Shown here piece by piece: positions 1 to 7,929 of a stretch of DNA of 7,929 bases; position 1 is the stretch's first letter; each line of letters opens with the position of its first letter. A program made the position numbers and the translations under genes. Location: the NCBI GenBank assembly GCA_003222555.1, contig QHWL01000177.1:1-7929 (forward strand). The letters run 5' to 3'. The DNA is from Acidobacteriota bacterium. Its GTDB lineage: Bacteria > Acidobacteriota > Vicinamibacteria > Vicinamibacterales > CAVVIG01. The notes under the pieces are model-generated. The model was not told the DNA's origin. It did not search any database and saw only the letters and a program-made list of their open reading frames with translations.

Positions 1-214
1 CGCCGAGCGACTGGCAGTACGCGTCGGCTCCGGCCAGACCGCCATAATTGGCTCCATCGCCCTTGCCCACGCTCGTGATGAAGAACGACATGGGCTGCGG
101 CGGCCCAGCTGGCCCGCGGCCTCCCCCTTGTGGCGGCTGCTGCGCGCTCCCCAGGTAGGAGCCCAGCAGCATGGACAGCATGGCTGCGGCAAAAACAACT
201 CGCCTCTTACTCAT
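1..214 (-). CDS. Secreted lectin-like (C-type lectin/endostatin-like fold) protein, 5' part only
   Basis: Seen: reading leftward from ATG at 214-212, 71 codons are open to the window edge, so the 3' part is missing. Residues 1-24 form a signal peptide: basic MSKRR, a hydrophobic Ala/Met/Leu core, and a likely cut after GSA before QQ. A Gln/Pro/Gly-rich linker (about 25-41) follows, then MSFFITSVGKGDGAN and GGLAGADAYCQ with Cys67. The AAGGAGA ribosome binding site at 228-222 lies about seven bases upstream and fixes the start. Known: proteins with an 'FFxTSxGxGxGANxGGLAGADxxCQ' opening are usually annotated as lectin or endostatin-like domain proteins, exported and typically small. Inferred: it acts outside the inner membrane; its ligand cannot be told from this fragment. 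It is divergent from lhr and has its own promoter candidate. I am sure it is a gene and moderately sure of the family. Confidence 0.8.
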   Translation of the reverse strand, partial: MSKRRVVFAAAMLSMLLGSYLGSAQQPPQGGGRGPAGPPQPMSFFITSVGKGDGANYGGLAGADAYCQSLG

Positions 215-268
215 CGCGGTTTCTCCTTGTTGTTTGATGAGACCGTCCAGTCCTTCGCTCTCGCCGGT

Positions 269-297
269 ATTCTAGCCGAGGGCCGCTCCGTCGTCCA
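269..297 (-). promoter_or_regulatory. Candidate sigma-70-like promoter for the lectin-like gene
   Basis: On the minus strand, TGGACG (297-292, four of six matches to TTGACA) is followed after exactly 17 bases by TAGAAT (274-269, five of six matches to TATAAT). Transcription would start near 262, giving a leader of roughly 48 bases that contains the AAGGAGA site. The spacing is ideal, but consensus matches of this quality arise by chance, so this is a candidate only. Confidence 0.4.
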
Positions 298-303
298 TAT
301 CCC

Positions 304-349
304 TTGACACATGAAGCCGAAGGCCATTTGCTATTGTAAATTGTAAATT
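304..349 (+). promoter_or_regulatory. AT-rich promoter-like stretch directly before lhr
   Basis: A perfect TTGACA lies at 304-309. An AT-rich block at 332-349 contains TATTGT (332-337) and the tandem 7-base repeat TTGTAAA TTGTAAA (334-347), abutting the lhr ATG at 353. The distance from TTGACA to the nearest reasonable -10 element is about 22 bases, longer than the usual 16-18, so the hexamers may not work as a pair. A start of transcription from a -10 in the repeat would fall within a few bases of the ATG. No Shine-Dalgarno sequence is visible before that ATG. Confidence 0.3.
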
Positions 350-352
350 CCT

Positions 353-4666
<4,314 letters not shown>

Positions 4667-4891
4667 CGTCGCGCGAAGAAAGCCCAGCAACGCGCGGCCG
4701 CGAAGGGGATTTCGCTGCCTATGACAGATCTCGAGAGCGCCATGTGCGGCATCGAGTTTCGACATTCACACGCGCTGCTCGACGAGATACCGTCGGCCTA
4801 CAAAGACATCGACGAGGTGATCCAGAACGCGAAGTCACTTATCGAGGTAGAGCACACGCTTTTTTTTTTCATCAACATCAAAGGCGACTAA
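4667..4891 (+). pseudogene. rtcB: 3' remnant of rtcB (RNA-splicing ligase RtcB family)
   Basis: Seen: an open stretch directly after the lhr stop ends at TAA 4889-4891. Its tail reads MCGIEFRHSHALLDEIP, then AYKDIDEVI, then IEVEHTLFFFINIKGD. Known: RtcB proteins (about 400-480 residues; GTP- and Mn-dependent ligation of RNA 2',3'-cyclic phosphate to 5'-OH ends) finish with AMxGIExRxS, LLDEIPxAYKDID, a HTL segment and a terminal (I/V)NVKGD or VVKG. Only the last 70 or so residues remain. The metal-binding Cys/His residues and the guanylated histidine of the GxGR region are gone, so no ligase activity is possible. Just before the end, a run of ten T (4860-4869) encodes FFF where relatives typically have residues such as RQV. 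An internal ATG at 4721 would give a 56-residue peptide but has no well-spaced ribosome binding site. The breakpoint lies at or very near the lhr stop. Identity is firm; decay by deletion is inferred. Confidence 0.78.
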
Positions 4892-5108
4892 ACAGCAGGC
4901 TCAGGGCAGGTTGACTTGGGTCGCGGATGAGCTCCAGCCGCTACACGTGATTGCGATAGGGGCCGATATACGTGATAGAGAAATTCGTTAGAGTCGATCT
5001 CCCAGCCGCTCTACGGCGCGTTGACGATCCACGACGTCGGGATCAATGCGACGAACATTATCTTCCTCATCGCTGATCGTGCGCTGAGGTTCGGAAAGGA
5101 CGCTTCCA
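4892..5108. other. Gap between rtcB remnant and lipoprotein gene
   Basis: No complete gene is visible. The sequence is less GC-rich in its first half. Two loosely similar pieces occur: one around 4935-4950 and one around 5000-5013, both containing CCAGCCGCT followed within a few bases by AC. From about 4989 to 5100 one plus-strand frame stays open with mostly G or C at third positions (for example TIHDVGINATNIIFLIADR), which could be a gene scrap, but I recognise no family. The lipoprotein ribosome binding site AAGGA sits at 5096-5100. No clear terminator hairpin was found. Confidence 0.5.
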
Positions 5109-6146
5109 ATGAGGGTCAGCCGCCGCGCGACGCCGTTCGTCATGCTCGCAACAACGGTGGTCGCGGCCGTCACCATGAGTCAATGCGGCGGTTCGAGTTC
5201 GCCGACTGGTCCTACAGCTCTAGCCGTGGCCAGTGTGGCGCTGAACGCGGCGAGCGTCGCGGTAGGTGGTACCGGGCAGGGCACAGTTACTCTTACGGCG
5301 GCGGCGGCTGGAGGGGCGACTATTCCGCTATCCAGTAGCAACCCATCGGTTGCCACGGTGCAGACGCCTGTCACCGTCCCACCAGGCTCATTGAGCGCAA
5401 CGTTCACGGTGATGGCGGTGGCATCCGGCACGGCCACAATCACAGCGTCGCTCAATGGCGGCACCCGTCAGTCGCCGACCCTCACCGTCACAGCAGCACC
5501 CACTCTCTCCTCGTTGTCGCTAAGTACGTCCAGCGTGGTGGGCGGAAACAGTGTGAACGGCACCGTGATACTCACCGGCGCCGCTCCAGCCGGCGGCGCC
5601 GTCGTGACGTTGTCGGGCAGCGATCCGGTCACCACCGTGCCCGCGAGCGTTACCGTGCCGGCCGGCTCGGCGAGCGCGACGTTCGTCATCTCGACGAGGA
5701 CCGTTGGCGGCACCATCTCCACCGCGATCAGCGGTTCGTACGGCGGGGCCTCAGCGTCCGCCGTGCTCTCCGTCACGCGACCGACCGTCGCAACGGCGAG
5801 TTTTGGCGTCTCCGGCCCGTCAGAAACGGACACGTGCACGATGACGAATAACGGCAATACACTCAACTGCACATTCAACGGCAGCACTTCGACGGCGCCG
5901 GGAACCATCACTGCCTGGGACTGGTCGTACAGCGTCGCGACGACGTTCTCGCAAACCACGTCGGGCCCGGTGCTGACGATGCCGACTGTCAACTGCGGTT
6001 TCCTGCCGCAGCCTCCACTGCCGGCGGGCGCCTCCTGGTTTACGCTGATCGTCAGGCTCAAGATTCACGATAGTCTCGGTAATGTCAGCGCGGAGGCGAT
6101 AGACAACAGCGCGCGGCTGCTGCCCCAGGGCGTCTGCGGCTTCTAG
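5109..6146 (+). CDS. Putative lipoprotein with two Ig-like repeats and a PKD-like C-terminal domain
   Basis: A 345-residue exported protein. Seen: basic MRVSRR, a hydrophobic core to about residue 22, then MSQ before Cys26, followed by CGGSSSPTGPT. This looks like a lipoprotein signal with Cys26 as lipidated residue, although Gln just before the cysteine departs from the usual Gly/Ala/Ser. Two homologous Ser/Thr/Val/Ala-rich beta repeats follow (about 38-128 and 132-223). Each contains a P-x-S-V-T-V-P-x-G-S-x-S-A-T-F-type segment (PVTVPPGSLSATF 87-99; PASVTVPAGSASATF 178-192). The C-terminal part (about 226-345) has CTFNGS with APGTITAWDWSY (263-274), resembling a PKD domain. It holds four cysteines (243, 254, 296, 343) that could form two disulfides. 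Known: Ig/PKD-type folds serve adhesion or cell-surface binding. Inferred: surface or periplasmic binding role, ligand unknown. AAGGA lies eight bases before the ATG and supports this start. No enzymatic domain is seen. Confidence 0.85.
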   Translation: MRVSRRATPFVMLATTVVAAVTMSQCGGSSSPTGPTALAVASVALNAASVAVGGTGQGTVTLTAAAAGGATIPLSSSNPSVATVQTPVTVPPGSLSATFTVMAVASGTATITASLNGGTRQSPTLTVTAAPTLSSLSLSTSSVVGGNSVNGTVILTGAAPAGGAVVTLSGSDPVTTVPASVTVPAGSASATFVISTRTVGGTISTAISGSYGGASASAVLSVTRPTVATASFGVSGPSETDTCTMTNNGNTLNCTFNGSTSTAPGTITAWDWSYSVATTFSQTTSGPVLTMPTVNCGFLPQPPLPAGASWFTLIVRLKIHDSLGNVSAEAIDNSARLLPQGVCGF

Positions 6147-6473
6147 AAATGGTCCGCACGATTGGCTAGTGCGCTGAGCCCGTTTTGACTGTGTATGCGC
6201 TCGAGACAGAAACGCTACTTGCAGGGTAGTCGCTTTTCCTATCGCTCCGCCGGTCGCGACCTTTCCGAAACCCTTTTCGAAAAACGTTTGCAATTTTCGG
6301 AAAATGTTGTCATCGGGGCTTTCTACATCCGCATCGGCCCCGCAAAAATTGTCCCGCGTGCCTGACAACGACTGTCAAAAGGAATGCCTTCCCGCGCAAT
6401 GTCGTGCAGCTCGGAACGGCATCTGGTTTGAACGTACCTCGTTTGTTCGAGCCACTGCTCAAGGAGAGACACG
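6147..6473. other. 327-base gap before the small Cys/His protein gene
   Basis: No convincing gene is seen. Just after the lipoprotein stop, GGCT (6164-6167) and AGCC (6177-6180) could form a short stem followed by CGTTTT, a weak terminator candidate at best. The centre holds the AT-rich dyad cluster at 6262-6305. A short plus-strand open frame starting at 6304 overlaps the next gene, lacks a ribosome binding site and resembles nothing. The right end carries AAGGAG (6461-6466), which serves the gene at 6474. Confidence 0.5.
6262..6305. promoter_or_regulatory. Cluster of three TTTC-n-GAAA dyads, operator-like
   Basis: Within 42 bases there are three copies of a TTTC/GAAA dyad: TTTCCGAAA (6262-6270), TTTCGAAA (6275-6282, inside TTTTCGAAAA 6274-6283) and TTTCGGAAA (6295-6303, inside the 13-base ATTTTC-G-GAAAAT at 6293-6305). 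The first and third are exact reverse complements of each other, so they also form a 9-base inverted repeat 24 bases apart. The block stands out as AT-rich in GC-rich surroundings, about 170 bases upstream of the 80-residue protein gene. It could bind a dimeric regulator; the regulator and regulated gene are not shown by the sequence. Confidence 0.4.
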
Positions 6474-6716
6474 ATGCGCAGCCCGAATCTTCAGCTGACG
6501 GTGAGCAGCGACCGTTTTAGCATCACCCCACTGCCTCCGCAGGTGGAATCACGTTGCACGGCCGGCGAACGCTGTCAGACGCGTGCGAGTCATCGTCTGT
6601 TGTGGTCGGACGCCGCGGGGGGAGTTGAGCTGCTCTGCGACACCCACGCGTTACTCTGGGCACACGATCATGGCCTTCTCATCACAACGGCTAGACTCGG
6701 CGACCCGCTCGTCTAG
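6474..6716 (+). CDS. Small protein (80 residues) with a C-x5-C-x20-C-x2-H zinc-site-like pattern
   Basis: I do not recognise a named family. Seen: ATG at 6474 preceded by AAGGAG (6461-6466) at seven-base spacing, an excellent ribosome binding site, and an open frame to TAG 6714-6716. The protein has no signal peptide or membrane segment, so it is probably cytoplasmic. Cys28 and Cys34 (RCTAGERCQTRASHR) and then Cys55 and His58 (ELLCDTHA) form C-x5-C-x20-C-x2-H, the layout of a small single-zinc ribbon. Further His residues at 40, 64 and 66 and Trp at 44 and 62 lie nearby. Known: short bacterial proteins with a 'C..C ... LCxxH' arrangement often bind one zinc ion. Inferred: a structural zinc site, and possibly a protein- or nucleic-acid-binding role. 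It has gaps on both sides, so it is likely transcribed alone, perhaps under control of the upstream dyads. Confidence 0.7.
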   Translation: MRSPNLQLTVSSDRFSITPLPPQVESRCTAGERCQTRASHRLLWSDAAGGVELLCDTHALLWAHDHGLLITTARLGDPLV

Positions 6717-7008
6717 TCCTCATCGTTCGAGGCGTTAGCGGAGAGATTCGAGCGCCTTCGTTCCGGCGGTTCAATCGGTTTGGCGGTCCCCTCAACCGTG
6801 CGTGCTCCACCCGAATCCCGAGCACCGCTTCGCCATCAGGTATTTTATAGATCGCAGCCGCCTTTGCTGGCGATGCCACAGCGATCGCAGACGCGGCGGC
6901 GACCGCGCGCGCCGTAGTTGTGTCCGCCTTCGTGAATAGATTTCCCAGCATGGTAAAATCACGGTCGCAGGCAAGAGTCTCAGCTGGAAGAAAATAGGAG
7001 GCGCTCAC
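6717..7008. other. Gap between the small Cys/His gene and the DUF6152 gene
   Basis: No plus-strand gene is seen. Features are an imperfect stem near 6728-6760 (CGAGGCG against CGCCTTCG with one bulged base) without a following T-run, a repeated GATCGCAG (6850-6857 and 6883-6890), an AT-rich TATTTTATAG (6840-6849), and at the right end a promoter candidate and the AGGAGG ribosome binding site (6996-7001). A minus-strand open frame from 6951 leftward has an Ala-rich, non-descript product and no ribosome binding site. Confidence 0.5.
6951..6959 (+). promoter_or_regulatory. Candidate extended -10 promoter for the DUF6152 gene
   Basis: TGG followed by TAAAAT (6954-6959) matches an extended -10 element (TGn plus a five-of-six TATAAT). 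No good -35 hexamer lies at standard spacing, as is common for extended -10 promoters. Transcription would start near 6966, leaving a leader of about 43 bases that contains AGGAGG. Confidence 0.4.
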
Positions 7009-7398
7009 ATGAAAGCCGGAGTTCTTGTTCTGGGAATGGCGATCGCCGTGGTGGCCTCGGCCGGTCGTCCCTACGCTCACCACTCGTTTGCGGCGACGTA
7101 CTTGGAGGACAAGACCGAGAAAATCGAAGGGGAGCTGGTGCAGTTCCTTTTCCGCAACCCGCATTCCTTCGTGCAGGTGATGGCTCCCGACGCGAAGGGC
7201 GAGATGCAGCGGTGGGCTATCGAGTGGGGCGCGGGCGGCCGGCTTGGAAACCAGGGCGTCACGCGCGAAACGTTGAAGCCCGGCGATCGTGTCATCATCA
7301 CTGGCAATCCCGGCCGAAATCCTGACGACCGTCGGCTCCGCATGCGGACCATCGAGCGGCCTGCCGACGGGTGGAAATGGAGCGGGATAGTTGAATGA
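7009..7398 (+). CDS. DUF6152 family exported protein
   Basis: A 129-residue protein. Seen: a signal peptide with MKAG, a hydrophobic core VLVLGMAIAVVASAG, and a likely cut after PYA at about residue 23, so that the mature protein starts HHSFAATY. Family-type features follow in order: HHSFAA (24-29), GELVQFLFRNPHSFVQV (41-57, with NPH at 50-52), WAIEWG (69-74), LKPGDRVIITGNPGR (89-103) and a C-terminal GWKWSG. Known: this pattern is typical of DUF6152, small periplasmic or secreted proteins of unknown function found in proteobacteria and acidobacteria. The HHSFA start and NPH motif are conserved, and a small beta-barrel fold is plausible. AGGAGG (6996-7001) at seven bases fixes the start. It looks complete. 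An alcohol dehydrogenase remnant begins 26 bases after its stop; I infer no functional link. Confidence 0.9.
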   Translation: MKAGVLVLGMAIAVVASAGRPYAHHSFAATYLEDKTEKIEGELVQFLFRNPHSFVQVMAPDAKGEMQRWAIEWGAGGRLGNQGVTRETLKPGDRVIITGNPGRNPDDRRLRMRTIERPADGWKWSGIVE

Positions 7399-7424
7399 GT
7401 CAGCGTCCGATCGGTAGTCGATAG

Positions 7425-7756
7425 TCCGTAGGCCCCGATCCGACGGGCGTCCAGGTGCTGCAACAGTGCTGGGAGCTGGGCTCACAAATCGGGACCATTG
7501 TCACGACCAGCGTGGGTCATCCCACCGGCGCGAAAGTGCAAATTGTGCCGATGGAGCCAAGCACCAGCTGCCCGGCACCATGGGCGGCTGCAACCCGCGG
7601 CGTGATTCGCCGAGGTTCATCAGGCTGATCGAGACCGGACAGTTCGACATGACGTCGATCTCGACGGCCACTTTTCCCCTCGATCGAGTCAAGGACGCGT
7701 TTCAGGCGGCTGCAGATCGCACTACCGTTTCGGCGTCGGTGGTGTTCCGCGCCTGA
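7425..7756 (+). pseudogene. Zinc-dependent alcohol dehydrogenase, 5'-truncated and frameshifted C-terminal remnant
   Basis: Seen in two frames. The first (7425 to about 7556) reads GPDPTGVQVLQQCWELGSQ, then GTIVTTSVGHPTGAKV and QIVPME. The second (about 7559 to TGA 7754-7756) reads KHQLPGTMGGCNPRRD, then PRFIRLIETGQFDMTS, TATFPLDRVKDAFQAAADR and TTVSASVVFRA. Restoring one base at 7557 (GAG-CC-AAG to GAG-GCC-AAG) joins them as a continuous protein. Known: this is the end of the nucleotide-binding domain and the C-terminal part of medium-chain zinc alcohol dehydrogenases, including the 'GTxxGGxxPRxDxPRxIxLxxxGxxD' and 'FPLDxVxxAF' segments. The catalytic zinc ligands and most of the protein (families are about 360-380 residues) are absent, and an in-frame stop lies at 7422-7424. 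No product is expected to be active. Truncation plus frameshift both point to a decayed copy. Confidence 0.8.
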
Positions 7757-7800
7757 TGCCGCCTGCCGCGCGCGTGCAGCGGGTGCAGTAAACTGAAGCG

Positions 7801-7845
7801 GTTTTTCGCAAGGCTGTAGGCGGGTCTTCAGGGCCTGTGAAAAAC
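7801..7845. repeat. Inverted repeat GTTTTTC / GAAAAAC
   Basis: GTTTTTC (7801-7807) and GAAAAAC (7839-7845) are a perfect 7-base inverted pair separated by 31 bases. Flanking bases extend the match loosely. The right arm is the same segment that can pair with CGTTTTT at 7922-7928 in the neighbouring palindrome. Confidence 0.5.
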
Positions 7846-7929
7846 GCGACGTTTGAACGCAGAGCACGCTGAGAAATCTTGGGCATTTCTTCTCTGCGGC
7901 CTCCGCGGTCTCTGCGTTGGACGTTTTTT
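7840..7929. repeat. Long imperfect palindrome with CGCAGAG/CTCTGCG units, dispersed-repeat-like
   Basis: Nested inverted arms are seen: AAAAACG (7840-7846) with CGTTTTT (7922-7928); AACGCAGAG (7856-7864) with CTCTGCGTT (7910-7918), nine of nine; and CGCTGAGAA (7867-7875) with TTCTCTGCG (7890-7898), one mismatch. A variant unit CTCCGCGG (7901-7908) lies between the right-hand copies. The element ends in a T-run cut by the window edge. Known: 'TCTCTGCG...CTCTGCGTT' hairpin-type sequences occur as intergenic repeats in some GC-rich bacterial genomes. It has no coding capacity and could also act as a transcription end signal. Copy number in this genome cannot be judged from one window. Confidence 0.65.

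Noticed and set aside
4851..4870. T10 run considered as a terminator tail for lhr
   Set aside because: No GC-rich hairpin precedes it and it lies inside the recognisable rtcB-derived reading frame.
6155..6186. Possible intrinsic terminator after the lipoprotein gene
   Set aside because: Only 4-5 base-pair stems are available and the T-run is four bases long, too weak to call as a feature.
6304..6498. A 64-codon plus-strand frame before the small Cys/His gene
   Set aside because: It overlaps the start of the better-supported gene at 6474, lacks a ribosome binding site and begins inside the dyad cluster.
6768..6776. GGTTCAATC, resembling a tRNA T-loop
   Set aside because: The flanking bases do not form a T-stem and no acceptor, D or anticodon arms can be placed around it.
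6691..7485. A 264-codon open frame on the minus strand across the DUF6152 gene, including an Ala-rich product from an ATG at 6951
   Set aside because: It is antisense to the well-supported DUF6152 gene, no ribosome binding site precedes any start, and the product is low in complexity without a recognisable motif.

Overview
The window is a GC-rich bacterial chromosomal segment. Its gene mix suggests an acidobacterium-like soil or sediment organism: a full-length Lhr helicase, a lipoprotein whose mature end begins CGGSSSPTGPT, a DUF6152 protein and a secreted lectin-like protein. Vicinamibacteria would fit, but this assignment is inference from protein style, since there is no rRNA or other marker gene here. 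No prophage, insertion sequence, CRISPR array, tRNA or rRNA gene is visible.

Layout. Positions 1-214 (minus strand) hold the 5' end of a secreted lectin-like protein that runs off the left edge. It is divergent from lhr (353-4666, plus strand), which fills more than half of the window and is intact. Directly after the lhr stop comes a 3' remnant of rtcB (RNA ligase), 4667-4891, which happens to lie in the lhr reading frame. A 217-base gap leads to an Ig/PKD-type lipoprotein gene (5109-6146). A 327-base gap with a cluster of three TTTC-n-GAAA dyads precedes a small gene (6474-6716) for an 80-residue protein with a C-x5-C-x20-C-x2-H zinc-site-like pattern. Next is a DUF6152 family secreted protein (7009-7398), then a 5'-truncated, frameshifted remnant of a zinc-dependent alcohol dehydrogenase (7425-7756). 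The right end holds a long imperfect palindrome built from CGCAGAG/CTCTGCG units that reaches the window edge.

The genes do not form an evident pathway. lhr appears to be a stand-alone DNA repair gene. The surface or exported proteins (lectin-like, Ig/PKD lipoprotein, DUF6152) each have their own ribosome binding site and gap, so they look like separate transcription units. The two gene remnants and the palindromic repeat mark the stretch from 4667 to the right edge as a region that has lost and rearranged genes. I see no convincing evidence of a new multi-gene system. The items most worth a second look are the zinc-site-like small protein, the dyad cluster upstream of it, the two gene relics and the terminal palindrome.
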